A stretch of 64,000 nucleotides of DNA from Kaistella sp. SH40-3 (GCF_030686865.1 NZ_JAQYUS010000001.1:620001-684000), one strand, 5' to 3'; numbered from the stretch's first letter, positions 26,881 to 36,342 are shown. The notes: generated by a model not told the origin, from the sequence alone. Numbers and translations: made by a program.

Positions 26881-27754
26881 TAGGGGTTTTTGCTCTTAGG
26901 AAAATCAATCCGGCAAGAATGATAAAAGCACCTACAAATTGCATGGTTGTTAATTTTTCGCCATCCAATATTCCCCAAATTACCGCAACGACCGGCATTA
27001 ATAATGTTACTGTTGAAGCAAATAAAGGCGTGGAGATATTGAGCAAGCGATAATTCAGCATCATTGCCAAACCCGTCCCGAAGATCGAAAGCAAACTCAC
27101 AAAGCCTAATCCAATGAACAAATCTTTGTTGGGATGAAAATCATTAAAAAATCCAGCAAATACCAAAGCAATAAGCGATGGAACAATTAGGACGAAAGAG
27201 AATACAAACCCCGAAAGGATTTTGGCTGGAATATCGGAGAGTTTAGATTTCACAGTGGTCATGGAAATTGCGTAACCTAAAGTTGCAATCAAGAGTAAAA
27301 CAATTGGTATTAATTTTAATTCTCCGCCTTCACCACCTGAAAATGCCAAAATACAAGCACCTACAAAACTAATCCCAACTCCGATCAATTGTCTTTTTGT
27401 GGTTGAAAACTTCCAAAACAGAAAACCGACAATAATTACAAAAATCGGCATCATCGAATTGACAATCCCTGCAATGCTACTGCTAACCGATGTTTCTGCA
27501 ATTGGAAAAAGAAACATTGGGATAAAATTCCCAGTCAATGCAGCAAGAATTAACCACTTTAAATGTTTTCTGGGAAATTTCCTAATATTACTAATTGCCA
27601 TTGGAAGCAAAAGAATCCCTGCAATTAAAACTCGCAAAGCACCTACTTCATAAGGGTTGAAATGTTCTAGCGATTTTTTAATAAGTATAAATGAAGAACC
27701 CCAAATAATGGAGAGCGTTATCAGCAAAACCCATTTTTCTTTTTCAGGATTCAT
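26840..27754 (-). CDS. EamA/DMT-family transporter
   Basis: 304 aa, ten predicted transmembrane helices in two EamA repeats (about 7-140 and 150-290). Typical marks are ITLSIIWGSSFILIKKSLEHFNPYEVGALR at the N-terminus and LMPVVAVIWGILDGEKLTTMQFVGAFIILAGL in the last repeat. Members export metabolites or amino acids; the substrate cannot be read from sequence. The start overlaps the end of aat by 11 bp. The last 14 codons and the stop are covered by a terminator hairpin that reads better on the plus strand. Confidence 0.9.
   Translation of the reverse strand: MNPEKEKWVLLITLSIIWGSSFILIKKSLEHFNPYEVGALRVLIAGILLLPMAISNIRKFPRKHLKWLILAALTGNFIPMFLFPIAETSVSSSIAGIVNSMMPIFVIIVGFLFWKFSTTKRQLIGVGISFVGACILAFSGGEGGELKLIPIVLLLIATLGYAISMTTVKSKLSDIPAKILSGFVFSFVLIVPSLIALVFAGFFNDFHPNKDLFIGLGFVSLLSIFGTGLAMMLNYRLLNISTPLFASTVTLLMPVVAVIWGILDGEKLTTMQFVGAFIILAGLIFLRAKTPKKEKPQDSKVLRF
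26842..26880. terminator. terminator hairpin overlapping the 3' end of the EamA gene
   Basis: 9-bp stem AAAACCGCA / TGCGGTTTT (26842-26850 and 26865-26873) with a short inner UUCG-capped helix. The best T run follows on the plus strand; on the minus strand a weaker TTTTAAAT follows. Confidence 0.75.
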
Positions 27755-28397
27755 CGTTATTATTTTTTAGAATTTTTAAATAGTCCTTTTTTGAAATCAT
27801 GGTTGCTCCTAAACTTTCCAGATGCTCGGAATGAATTTGACAATCGATTAATTCAAGATTTTTTTTTTGACTTTGGATAAAATGAATAAATCCAGCTTTT
27901 GAAGCGTTGCTCACTTTTGCAAACATGCTTTCACCACAGAATACTTTCCCAATTTGAATGCCATAGAAACCGCCTACTAATTCATCATTTTGCCAAACTT
28001 CAATACTTTTGGCAATTCCGTTTTTCTGAAGGATGACAAAGGAATTAATGAGTTCTTCTGAAATCCAGGTTCCAACCTGATCTTTTCTAAAGGTGTTTTT
28101 ACATTCTTCCATGACTTTGCGAAAACATTTATTTTCGGTAAAGGTAAAAGTCTCATCACGTAAAATCTTTCTCATCGATTTAGAAACTTTCAGATCTTTC
28201 GGGAAAAGCACAAATCTTGGATCTGGACACCACCATAGAATTTCTTCGCCAGGATTATACCATGGAAACAATCCTAGTTGATAAGCGAAATACAATCTTT
28301 CAGCAGACAAATCTCCACCTATTGCCATGATTCCAGATTCTGACTCCAACAGAGCGGGATCAGGAAAGGAGATTTCATTTGGATTTAGGAGAATCAT
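27744..28397 (-). CDS. aat: leucyl/phenylalanyl-tRNA--protein transferase
   Basis: 217 aa. Adds Leu or Phe from aminoacyl-tRNA to N-terminal Arg/Lys of proteins, feeding the N-degron pathway. MAIGGDLSAERLYFAYQLGLFPWYNPGEEILWWCPDPRFVLFP and GGFYGIQIGKVFCGESMF are diagnostic. Overlaps the EamA gene by 11 bp. Confidence 0.95.
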   Translation of the reverse strand: MILLNPNEISFPDPALLESESGIMAIGGDLSAERLYFAYQLGLFPWYNPGEEILWWCPDPRFVLFPKDLKVSKSMRKILRDETFTFTENKCFRKVMEECKNTFRKDQVGTWISEELINSFVILQKNGIAKSIEVWQNDELVGGFYGIQIGKVFCGESMFAKVSNASKAGFIHFIQSQKKNLELIDCQIHSEHLESLGATMISKKDYLKILKNNNDES

Positions 28398-28406
28398 GTT
28401 AAAATT

Positions 28407-28434
28407 AAATCCCGCCGTAAAAGCAGGATTTATA
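28407..28434 (-). terminator. probable terminator after the DUF3127 gene
   Basis: Minus-strand stem AAATCCTGC / GCGGGATTT with a T-rich 3' flank, between the DUF3127 gene and aat; it may only partly block readthrough. Confidence 0.55.
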
Positions 28435-28451
28435 TTTATTAAATTTCAATA

Positions 28452-28826
28452 TTAGAAAGGTAAATCGTCTTCGTCTTCTTCAAAAACGCCTTTTCCTTCT
28501 GCCGGTTTCGTTGCAGATGGAGTTGCTTGAGTTGGTTCAAAACCGCCAGCAGATTCTACATTTTCAACTTTCCAACCAGTGATTGAGTTGAAATATTTTA
28601 CCTCTCCTTGTGGTGAAGTCCATTCTCTACCTCTAATATTGATGGAAACTTTCACTTTATCACCTTCTTTTAGTTGATTAAGCAAATCTCCTTTTTCTTG
28701 TAGAAATTCGATATTAATAGGTTGCGGATACTGTTCTTCGGTTGTTAAAACCATTTCTCTTTTTTGAAATCCGCTCGCAAACGTCTGAACTTCAGTTATT
28801 TTCTTTACTGTTCCTTGTAATTCCAT
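28452..28826 (-). CDS. DUF3127 protein with SSB-like acidic C-terminal tip
   Basis: 124 aa. Residues 1-90 form a small beta-rich, OB-fold-looking domain (MELQGTVKKITEVQTFASGFQKREMVL ... VKVSINIRGREWTSPQGEVKYFNSITGWKVE), matching DUF3127. A flexible Ala/Thr/Pro linker follows, and the protein ends EEDEDDLPF. That tip is the pattern by which single-strand-binding proteins recruit partners (E. coli SSB ends DDDIPF). A role in DNA replication or repair is an inference from this tail. Not a classical SSB by its core sequence. Confidence 0.85.
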   Translation of the reverse strand: MELQGTVKKITEVQTFASGFQKREMVLTTEEQYPQPINIEFLQEKGDLLNQLKEGDKVKVSINIRGREWTSPQGEVKYFNSITGWKVENVESAGGFEPTQATPSATKPAEGKGVFEEDEDDLPF

Positions 28827-28922
28827 GATATAAATTCGTTAAAGGTGTAAAAGTAATAAAAAGGAATCTAAAAAGAAAGTTCTGCGGTTATTTTCGAAAA
28901 AATAAAAAAATAAAAAAAATAG

Positions 28923-28955
28923 TTTGGATTAGTTAGAAAAAATCTTTTATATTTG
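28923..28955 (+). promoter_or_regulatory. promoter of the tRNA Leu-Gly-Leu operon
   Basis: TTTG (28923-28926), 21-nt spacer, TATATTTG (28948-28955). Predicted start about 28960, some 27 nt before the first tRNA. Confidence 0.75.
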
Positions 28956-28986
28956 CACTCACAAAAAAAGAGAAAGAGTTCATTTA

Positions 28987-29068
28987 GCGGATGTGATGTA
29001 ATTGGTAGCCATGCCAGACTTAGGATCTGGTGCTGTGAGGCGTGGGGGTTCGAGTCCCTTCATCCGCA
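28987..29068 (+). tRNA. tRNA-Leu (anticodon UAG)
   Basis: Acceptor GCGGATG / CATCCGC, anticodon arm CCAGA-CTTAGGA-TCTGG giving TAG, a class II variable arm and a GTTCGAGTC T-loop. CCA is not encoded. Confidence 0.95.
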
Positions 29069-29099
29069 CGAAAATTTCTGAGGATTTTTTCAAGAAATT

Positions 29100-29175
<76 letters not shown>

Positions 29176-29181
29176 CTTTTT

Positions 29182-29265
29182 GCCTTGGTGGTGGAATTGG
29201 TAGACACGCAGGACTTAAAATCCTGTGTCCGTAAGGATGTACGGGTTCAAGTCCCGTCCGAGGTA
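29182..29265 (+). tRNA. tRNA-Leu (anticodon UAA)
   Basis: Anticodon arm CAGGA-CTTAAAA-TCCTG giving TAA, class II variable arm, acceptor GCCTTGG / CCGAGGT with a G1-U72 wobble. CCA not encoded. Confidence 0.93.
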
Positions 29266-29268
29266 CTT

Positions 29269-29308
29269 TAAACGCTGTTAATCATAGATTAGCAGCGTTT
29301 TTTTTTAT
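29269..29308 (+). terminator. intrinsic terminator of the tRNA operon
   Basis: Stem AAACGCTG..TAAT / ATTA..CAGCGTTT with a long T run, directly after tRNA-Leu(UAA). Confidence 0.88.
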
Positions 29309-29383
29309 TTAAAGTTGAGTCATCTTTTTATATTCTCAATTCCCGATTCCATAAAATTTAAACATCACTTCTTTTCTTTTCCG

Positions 29384-29391
29384 TATTTTTG
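29384..29391 (+). promoter_or_regulatory. -7 box of uvrB
   Basis: TATTTTTG ends 4 nt before the uvrB ATG, so the predicted mRNA starts at or next to the start codon (leaderless). The -33 element is weak. Confidence 0.55.
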
Positions 29392-29395
29392 CACC

Positions 29396-31387
29396 ATGCA
29401 ATTTGAATTACAATCAGAATATAAACCCACAGGTGATCAGCCAACTGCTATAAAAAAACTGACCGAAGGAGTAGAAATAGGGGAGAAATACCAAACCCTT
29501 CTCGGAGTTACAGGTTCGGGAAAAACATTTACAGTAGCGAATGTGGTCAATAATACCCAGAAACCAACTTTGGTTTTAGCACACAATAAAACTTTGGCGG
29601 CGCAATTGTTTATGGAATTTAAAGAGTTTTTTCCTAATAATGCCGTTGAATATTTCGTTTCTTATTACGATTATTACCAGCCAGAAGCATTTATTGCTTC
29701 AACCAATACCTATATTGAAAAAGATTTATCTATTAATGAGGAAGTAGAAAAACTGCGACTTTCTGCTACGGCGAGTTTGCTTTCGGGCAGAAGAGATGTT
29801 TTAATTGTCGCTTCCGTTTCCTGTATTTATGGTGTGGGAAATCCAAAAGAATTTGAAAAGTCACTTATTTCCATTGAGAAAAATCAAAAAATAACGAGAA
29901 CCAATTTACTTCATTCCTTAGTTAATGCTTTGTATGCAAGAACTTTAAATGAATTTACACGTGGAACATTTAGAGTGAAAGGTGATGTGGTGGATGTTTT
30001 TCCAGCTTATGCTGATAATGCAATTCGATTTCAGTTTTTTGGAGATGAAATCGAAACGATTCAAAGTTTTGATCCGCTTTCCGGAAATGTGATGGATCAT
30101 TTTGATGAGATTAAAATTTATCCCGCAAACCTTTTTGTTACTTCCAAAGAAACGCAGGTAAGTGCTATTAAGGAAATTCAGGATGATATGGTTAAACAGG
30201 TCGATTTCTTTAATGAAATTGAAAAACCTTACGAAGCAAAACGTTTACAGGAAAGGACCGAACTGGATTTAGAAATGATGAAAGAACTCGGTTATTGTAG
30301 TGGAATAGAAAACTATTCCCGCTATTTTGACGGCAGATTACCTGGTTCCCGTCCTTTCTGTTTACTGGATTATTTCCCTAAAGATTATTTAATGGTGGTT
30401 GATGAAAGCCACGTAACTATTCCACAAGTTCATGCGATGTATGGTGGCGACCGAAGCAGGAAAGAAGTTTTGGTAGAACATGGATTCCGACTTCCAGCAG
30501 CCATGGATAATCGTCCTTTAAAGTTTGAAGAGTTTGAAGCTATTCAAAATCAGGTTATTTATGTTTCTGCAACTCCCGCAGATTATGAACTCGAAAAAAG
30601 TGGGGGAGAATATGTGGAACAAATTATTCGACCGACCGGATTGCTGGATCCTGTGATTGAAATTCGTCCCTCTTTAAATCAAATTGATGATTTAATGGAA
30701 GAAATTCAAAAACGGGCAGAAGTTGATGAGCGTACACTGGTTACTACTTTAACAAAAAAAATGGCGGAAGAATTGACGAAATACTTTACCAAGTTCGGCA
30801 TTAGAACAAGATATATTCACTCTGATGTAGAAACCTTGGATCGTATTCAAATTATGCAGGATTTACGTGTTGGTTTATTTGATGTTCTGGTGGGAGTTAA
30901 CTTATTAAGAGAAGGTCTGGATCTACCAGAAGTTTCCTTAGTTGCCATTTTAGATGCCGATAAAGAAGGGATGCTCAGGTCAAGAAGATCCATGACGCAA
31001 ACGGTGGGTAGAGCCGCTAGAAACCTTAATGGGAAAGCCATCATGTACGCCGATAAGATCACTAAATCGATGCAGGCAACTATTGATGAAACGATTTATA
31101 GAAGACAGAAACAAATCGAGTATAATGAAAAACATGGTCAAGTGCCGACTGCTTTAAATAAAAAAATATCTGAGGTGTTGGTGGGAAGAAGCAAAGATTT
31201 CCCGGATGAAAAATACACTCAAAAAGAAATTTTGAAACAGGTTGCGGAGCAGAAAGCAAAATATGGTGGTGAAGGTTTGGAGCAGTTGCTTGCGGAAAAA
31301 CAAAAAGCCATGGAAACTGCTGCAAAAAATCTGGATTTCATTAAAGCAGCAAAACTGAGAGATGAAATCAATGCATTGAAAGAATAG
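29396..31387 (+). CDS. uvrB: excinuclease ABC subunit B
   Basis: 663 aa from ATG 29396 (MQFELQSEYKPTGDQPTAI, the family N-terminus); the open frame upstream to 29315 runs through the promoter and is not coding. Damage-verifying helicase of nucleotide excision repair. Walker A GVTGSGKT, the beta-hairpin YYDYYQPEAFI, Walker B VVDESH, motif VI QTVGRAARN and a C-terminal UVR domain (KNLDFIKAAKLRDEINAL) for UvrC binding are all present. Confidence 0.97.
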   Translation: MQFELQSEYKPTGDQPTAIKKLTEGVEIGEKYQTLLGVTGSGKTFTVANVVNNTQKPTLVLAHNKTLAAQLFMEFKEFFPNNAVEYFVSYYDYYQPEAFIASTNTYIEKDLSINEEVEKLRLSATASLLSGRRDVLIVASVSCIYGVGNPKEFEKSLISIEKNQKITRTNLLHSLVNALYARTLNEFTRGTFRVKGDVVDVFPAYADNAIRFQFFGDEIETIQSFDPLSGNVMDHFDEIKIYPANLFVTSKETQVSAIKEIQDDMVKQVDFFNEIEKPYEAKRLQERTELDLEMMKELGYCSGIENYSRYFDGRLPGSRPFCLLDYFPKDYLMVVDESHVTIPQVHAMYGGDRSRKEVLVEHGFRLPAAMDNRPLKFEEFEAIQNQVIYVSATPADYELEKSGGEYVEQIIRPTGLLDPVIEIRPSLNQIDDLMEEIQKRAEVDERTLVTTLTKKMAEELTKYFTKFGIRTRYIHSDVETLDRIQIMQDLRVGLFDVLVGVNLLREGLDLPEVSLVAILDADKEGMLRSRRSMTQTVGRAARNLNGKAIMYADKITKSMQATIDETIYRRQKQIEYNEKHGQVPTALNKKISEVLVGRSKDFPDEKYTQKEILKQVAEQKAKYGGEGLEQLLAEKQKAMETAAKNLDFIKAAKLRDEINALKE

Positions 31388-31417
31388 TTGTGTAAATAAT
31401 CCTTTCCCATAAATAAT

Positions 31418-31448
31418 AAAAAGCATTGAATTTTCAATGCTTTTTATC
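31418..31448. terminator. bidirectional terminator between uvrB and gdhA
   Basis: Stem AAAAAGCATTGAA / TTCAATGCTTTTT between the convergent genes. Confidence 0.85.
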
Positions 31449-31525
31449 CTTTCACTTTACTTTTTTCCCATATTCCCGGGACAGGATTTTATGAAATAAG
31501 CAAGAGTGAACTCTGGCTTCTATTT

Positions 31526-32884
31526 TTACACGACTCCTTGTGCCAACATTGCCTCGGCAACCTTCACGAACCCAGCGATGTTTGCGCCTTTTACGTAATT
31601 TACGTAGCTATCTTGTTCTTTACCATAGTCTCGACATGCTTTGTGGATTCCGATCATAATTTCTTTTAATCTTGCATCAACTTCTTCAGAAGACCAGTTC
31701 AAACGAATTGAATTTTGAGTCATTTCTAAACCAGATGTTGCTACACCACCCGCATTCGACGCTTTTCCTGGTGAGAATAAAACTTTGCTGTCTAAGAAAT
31801 AATTAATTGCATCAAGAGTTGAAGGCATATTTGCTGCTTCAGTGATACATACTACTCCATTAGCCACAAGTGTTTGAGCATCTTCTAAGAATAATTCGTT
31901 TTGTGTTGCTGCAGGAATTGCAACGTCACATTTAACACTCCACGGGCGTTTGCCTGCAAAAAACTGAGCAGTCGGGAATTTTTTAACGAAATCTTCCGCT
32001 CTGTTATTTCCAGAGGCACGAAGTTGTAATAAGTAATCCACTTTTTCTCCGGAGATTCCGTCTTCGTCATATACGTAGCCATCAGGACCGGAAATGGTTA
32101 AAACTTTTCCTCCTAATTCATTTACTTTTTTAACAACACCCCAAGCAACATTTCCAAAACCAGAAACTGCAAAAGTTTTACCTTTAACTTCTTGTCCGAT
32201 GGTTTTCAGCATTTGCTCGCAGAAATAAACAACTCCATATCCTGTCGCTTCCGGACGGATTAATGACCCACCATAAGCCAGTCCTTTTCCAGTTAGCACA
32301 CCGGTAAACTCATTTCTGATTTTTTTATACTGACCAAATAAATAGCCAATTTCTCTTGCACCAACACCAATATCTCCCGCAGGAACATCAGTTTCAGGAC
32401 CGATATATTTACACATTTCTGTCATAAATGCCTGACAAAAACGCATAACTTCCATATCTGATTTTCCTTGTGGATCAAAATCGGAACCTCCTTTTCCACC
32501 TCCCATTGGAAGAGTTGTTAAAGAGTTTTTAAAGGTTTGTTCAAATGCTAAAAATTTAAGGACAGATAAATTTACGGTTGGGTGAAAACGAATTCCTCCT
32601 TTGTAAGGTCCAATTGCAGAATTCATCTGAATCCTAAATCCTCTATTTACTTGGATTTCACCAGCATCATCAACCCAAGGAACTCGGAAAATGATAGTCC
32701 TTTCTGGCTCTGCCATTCTCTCTAGAAGTTTCATTCCATTGTATTCTTTACGAGTGGCAATGAAAGGAATTACTGTAGTAGCAACTTCTTTTACGGCTTG
32801 TAAGAACTCTGGCTCATTTGGGTTTTTCGCTTCAATATTTGCGATAAATTCCTGAATTTTTTGCTCTACGTTATAATGTTCCAT
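31526..32884 (-). CDS. gdhA: glutamate dehydrogenase, hexameric NADP-type
   Basis: 452 aa. Interconverts 2-oxoglutarate plus ammonia and glutamate. The catalytic region LPMGGGKGGSDFDPQGKSD, PAGDIGVGAREIGYLFGQYKK and the Rossmann segment FAVSGFGNVAWGVVKKVNELG are intact. The length and lack of extra domains fit the bacterial NADP-dependent hexameric class (family knowledge). Single gene with its own promoter. Confidence 0.96.
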   Translation of the reverse strand: MEHYNVEQKIQEFIANIEAKNPNEPEFLQAVKEVATTVIPFIATRKEYNGMKLLERMAEPERTIIFRVPWVDDAGEIQVNRGFRIQMNSAIGPYKGGIRFHPTVNLSVLKFLAFEQTFKNSLTTLPMGGGKGGSDFDPQGKSDMEVMRFCQAFMTEMCKYIGPETDVPAGDIGVGAREIGYLFGQYKKIRNEFTGVLTGKGLAYGGSLIRPEATGYGVVYFCEQMLKTIGQEVKGKTFAVSGFGNVAWGVVKKVNELGGKVLTISGPDGYVYDEDGISGEKVDYLLQLRASGNNRAEDFVKKFPTAQFFAGKRPWSVKCDVAIPAATQNELFLEDAQTLVANGVVCITEAANMPSTLDAINYFLDSKVLFSPGKASNAGGVATSGLEMTQNSIRLNWSSEEVDARLKEIMIGIHKACRDYGKEQDSYVNYVKGANIAGFVKVAEAMLAQGVV

Positions 32885-32906
32885 AAGAATTGAGAATTAT
32901 TACTAA

Positions 32907-32935
32907 CAAATTTAATCTTTTTTCAGCACGTACAA
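32907..32935 (-). promoter_or_regulatory. gdhA promoter
   Basis: Minus strand: TAAATTTG (32907-32914) with TTG (32933-32935) 18 nt upstream; leader of about 18 nt. Confidence 0.6.
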
Positions 32936-33068
32936 GAAAAATTTTAAATATTATTGAATTATTAACAATAATACGGTTTATTTTTATTAAATTCACAAAA
33001 CAAACATTAAAAATATCAAAATAACAACATTGTTGGATTATTTCTAAATTTTCAAAAATTGAAAAGTG

Positions 33069-34178
33069 TTAAATGGAAAGGTATTGTCTGCCAGAAAGCG
33101 CTTTAATATATCCGAGAATTTCTAATTGTAACAAATCTGGTAAAATTTTATAAGTTGGTGTTTCCAGTTTTTGGGAAATCTCATCTAAGGATAATGGAAT
33201 CTTTTTATCTAGAATATTAAAAATAGTTTGTTGGTGTTCTGGCAACAGAACTTTTATTTCAGAATCAGGGAAAAGATCACCTGTTTTTTCTACATCATCC
33301 CGAAATCCAAGTTGATCAATCAGTGACGAAATGGTGGAGATGATTGCTGCTTTATTTTGATAAATTAGTTGATTGCATCCTTGGCTGTATTTCTCATCAA
33401 TCCTGCCTGGAAGCGCATAAACTTCTCTGTTGTAATTATTGGCAAAAGTTGCGGTACTGATGGAGCCACCTCCAAAAGCACTTTCCACAACAATAGTTGC
33501 AGGTGCTAAACCCGCAATAACTCGGTTCCGCTGTATAAAATTCTCCCGATCTGGCTTTTGAGAAGAATTGAACTCGGTAAATAAAACACCATTGTTCTCT
33601 AAAATTTTTTGGGAAAGTTTTCTGTTTTTTGAAGGGTAAAGCGTGTGAAATCCATGGGCTAAAACAGCGATAGTTGTAATGTTGTTTTGAATAGAAATAT
33701 CGTGAACCTCTGCATCGGCGCCTAGGGCTAATCCACTCACGGTCATGATTTTTTCTTTTTTTACATCATTCAAAAAATCGCGGATAAAATGTTTTCCGTA
33801 AGTCGAGAGGTTTCTTGTTCCAACAATACTCACTGCTTTTTTTGAAGAGTTAAATTCTCCTTTTTGATACAAAATAGCGGGGGCATCTTCACATTCATTT
33901 AACAGTGTTGGTAAATCTCCAAGATGGCGAAGGTTGATTTTGATATCGTTTTTCTCACAAAATGAAATCTCCTTTTCGGCGAATTTTAAGTGTTCAGAAT
34001 TTCCTATTTCGACTGCTATTTTTTTACCAATACCGAATATGTTTTGTAAACCTGATTTCGAAAGATCCCAAACTTCTTTTGCTGAGCCCACTTCGCCCAC
34101 CAATTTTCGAAAAACTAAATCTCCGATTAAGGGGCAGTGCCGCAGTGCAATAGCGTAAAGGTTTTCTTCGGAACGCAT
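33069..34178 (-). CDS. dprA: DNA-processing protein DprA
   Basis: 369 aa. Loads RecA on incoming single-stranded DNA in transformation. A helix-hairpin-helix-like N-terminus (about 1-65), the Rossmann-like DprA core with VGTRNLSTYGKHFI and SGLALGADAEVH, and PGRIDEKYSQGCNQLI are visible; a C-terminal winged-helix DML1-like part (about 305-369) closes the protein. Lies 28 bp downstream of a rhomboid gene. A ComM-like gene lies at 36343-37878. Confidence 0.94.
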   Translation of the reverse strand: MRSEENLYAIALRHCPLIGDLVFRKLVGEVGSAKEVWDLSKSGLQNIFGIGKKIAVEIGNSEHLKFAEKEISFCEKNDIKINLRHLGDLPTLLNECEDAPAILYQKGEFNSSKKAVSIVGTRNLSTYGKHFIRDFLNDVKKEKIMTVSGLALGADAEVHDISIQNNITTIAVLAHGFHTLYPSKNRKLSQKILENNGVLFTEFNSSQKPDRENFIQRNRVIAGLAPATIVVESAFGGGSISTATFANNYNREVYALPGRIDEKYSQGCNQLIYQNKAAIISTISSLIDQLGFRDDVEKTGDLFPDSEIKVLLPEHQQTIFNILDKKIPLSLDEISQKLETPTYKILPDLLQLEILGYIKALSGRQYLSI

Positions 34179-34206
34179 AAAGAAGTTTTATCAAAAGTAT
34201 CAAAAA

Positions 34207-34977
34207 TTATTCATTTTTACGAAGTTCATCTAAGCGTTCCCACACATTTTCTTTCTTTTTATAAGGAAGTTCCAGAAAATCTTCAGGATGGTTTTCTTTG
34301 TATTCTTGCCATAGTTTGTCATCTTTTTCGCTGTAATAGTTCGGAAATTCCCAAATGTATTTTATTTTTTTTTCTCCTGATTTTCGAAAAAGAAAGGCCA
34401 TTAAAATCCCAATAATTGCGCCTGATAAATGGGATTGCCAAGATATTCTGCTAGGTTCTGCGAGATTTGAAAATAATTCTTCGGGTAGAACTCCCCAGAT
34501 TAAACTTCCGTAATAGAGTGCGACAACCAATGAAACGGTTAAGAATTTCATGTTCCACCGAAATACTCCACTGAAAAAAAGAAAAAATGCAAGTACATAG
34601 ACGATTCCACTTGCACCGATAATACAAACTTGACTATACTCTCCAGTGAAAATATCGATTGGGGGTAAAAGCCAAACCAAAAAACCAGTAAGAATCCAGC
34701 CAAGAAGAAAAACTGTTTTGGCGATAAAAGGATAAAATTGAAAAAGCAGGAACATTAAAACAAAAATCGGAACTGAATTGCCAAAAATATGTTCTAAACT
34801 CCCGTGTAGAAAAGGAGAAAGAAAAATTCCTTTTAAACCATAAGGACTCAGTGGAATAATTGCGCCTGAGCAACCGCTAAACCAACCTATGTGTTGTAAT
34901 AAAAAACCCAGCCACATCATTGCAACCATTATGGCTGCGTATTTTACTGCATCGAGGTTTAAGTGTTTTCTGAACAT
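34207..34977 (-). CDS. rhomboid-family intramembrane serine protease
   Basis: 256 aa, about six transmembrane helices. Catalytic Ser123 in GASGIVY and His183 in SHLSGAIIG form the rhomboid dyad; the HGSLEHIFGNSVPIFV helix is conserved. The C-terminal cytoplasmic tail (about 200-256) is charged. Cleaves membrane proteins within the bilayer; substrates unknown. Cotranscribed with dprA (28 bp). Confidence 0.93.
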   Translation of the reverse strand: MFRKHLNLDAVKYAAIMVAMMWLGFLLQHIGWFSGCSGAIIPLSPYGLKGIFLSPFLHGSLEHIFGNSVPIFVLMFLLFQFYPFIAKTVFLLGWILTGFLVWLLPPIDIFTGEYSQVCIIGASGIVYVLAFFLFFSGVFRWNMKFLTVSLVVALYYGSLIWGVLPEELFSNLAEPSRISWQSHLSGAIIGILMAFLFRKSGEKKIKYIWEFPNYYSEKDDKLWQEYKENHPEDFLELPYKKKENVWERLDELRKNE

Positions 34978-35113
34978 GGTTGTTTTTTAAACAAAAGAGC
35001 ATCCAAAATAAATAATGAGTAATTATGGCTAAATCTTTATATAAAAGTAATTAAAATCAGACAAAAAGTGCGAAAACAAAACAAAACAAGTTTTATACAT
35101 TATTTGTTTGTCT

Positions 35114-35121
35114 TAAATTTG
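35114..35121 (+). promoter_or_regulatory. -7 box of the DUF3078 gene
   Basis: TAAATTTG ends 6 nt before the ATG at 35128, so the leader would be only about 1-2 nt. Confidence 0.55.
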
Positions 35122-35127
35122 CACTCT

Positions 35128-36237
35128 ATGAGAAATTTGAGTGTTTTTATTGCTGCGTTTATTTCAATTGGTGTTTTTGCTCAAAAAGACAAGAATGTTT
35201 TGTCACAAATCGATTCCATATCTCAATCGAGGTGGAATAGTAATGTGCTGGATTTAGATAGTTTGGCCAATCCAAAGTTTGAGAAATTCGAAGTTCGTTT
35301 TAAAGATATCATCATTGTTCCAGAGGAGGTTAGCGTGGTAAAATCAGAGGAGGAAATTCCGGTAACTCCTTATAATTTAGTTCGATTAAAGGGTCCGATG
35401 AGATGGTTTTATTATGGTCAGAATAATTTGGTTTTTAATCAATCTTCTTTCTCAAACTGGAATTCTGGAGGGAATAACAACATTGGTGTGATCGGGAAAG
35501 TTAATTATAATATTAGTTATAAAAACAGGCGACATTTTTTAGATAATAATATTCAGTTGGGTTATGGCTTTGTTTCTTCTCAAGGAGAGTCCTCCCGTAA
35601 AACCGAAGATTACATCAATATCATGACCAATTACGGATATGATATTGGGCGAAACTTCTTTTTATCAACAGGATTTCAATTTCTATCCCAATTTTCTGCA
35701 GGATATAATTATACTGAAACGCCAAGTCCTTCCTTTGACGATCGAATTTCAAGATTTATGTCGCCGGGTTATGTTTACGCTGGGGTTGGTATTTTGTACA
35801 ATCCAAGCGAGAATTTTCAGGTTATTTTTAGACCAGTCAATGGGAAATTTACTTTTGTAACAGATCCTTATTTACAAAAGGCGGGTAGGTATGGGTTAGA
35901 AAAAGATGGTCAGTCAGTACGTGCAGAACTCGGTGCTTTGGTTAATATTCTTTATCGAATCAATCTTTATAAAGATATTAATTTGGTAAACCAGGTAAAT
36001 TTTTTCAGCAATTACATTAATCATATTGAAAGAGTTGATATTGCGTACAACGGAACGCTTAACATTAAATTCAATAAATTTATTACCACCGTTATTAGTT
36101 TAGATTTGCTTTACGATCATGATCAAATGCAGAAATTACAACTTAAACAGACATTAGGAGTTGGCTTCTCTTATAATCTTGGATTTGAATTTAAAGAAAA
36201 GAATAAAAAAATGATTAAACCGTTTGTAGCTAGTTAA
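35128..36237 (+). CDS. DUF3078 outer-membrane-type protein
   Basis: 369 aa from ATG 35128, which opens a clear signal peptide (MRNLSVFIAAFISIGVFAQ); the frame upstream to 35068 crosses the promoter and is discarded. The body has the DUF3078 pattern RWFYYGQNNLVFNQSSFSNWNSGGNNNIGV, followed by alternating strands that suggest a beta-barrel. Common in Bacteroidota; function unknown. Single gene ending at a hairpin. Confidence 0.9.
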   Translation: MRNLSVFIAAFISIGVFAQKDKNVLSQIDSISQSRWNSNVLDLDSLANPKFEKFEVRFKDIIIVPEEVSVVKSEEEIPVTPYNLVRLKGPMRWFYYGQNNLVFNQSSFSNWNSGGNNNIGVIGKVNYNISYKNRRHFLDNNIQLGYGFVSSQGESSRKTEDYINIMTNYGYDIGRNFFLSTGFQFLSQFSAGYNYTETPSPSFDDRISRFMSPGYVYAGVGILYNPSENFQVIFRPVNGKFTFVTDPYLQKAGRYGLEKDGQSVRAELGALVNILYRINLYKDINLVNQVNFFSNYINHIERVDIAYNGTLNIKFNKFITTVISLDLLYDHDQMQKLQLKQTLGVGFSYNLGFEFKEKNKKMIKPFVAS

Positions 36238-36268
36238 ATTCGTAGCAAATGATTTTCATTAAAGATTA

Positions 36269-36304
36269 GAAAATACCGTTTCTTTTGGAGCGGTATTTTC
36301 TTTA
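36269..36304. terminator. terminator after the DUF3078 gene
   Basis: Stem GAAAATACCG / CGGTATTTTC (36269-36278 and 36291-36300), then TTTAAA; between convergent genes. Confidence 0.75.
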
Positions 36305-36342
36305 AATGCTTCTTGTATTAGTTAATGTATCATAGCGGTTTC

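Noticed and set aside
29315-29395. Extended N-terminus of uvrB
   Set aside because: The stretch covers the promoter box, and the family N-terminus begins at 29396.
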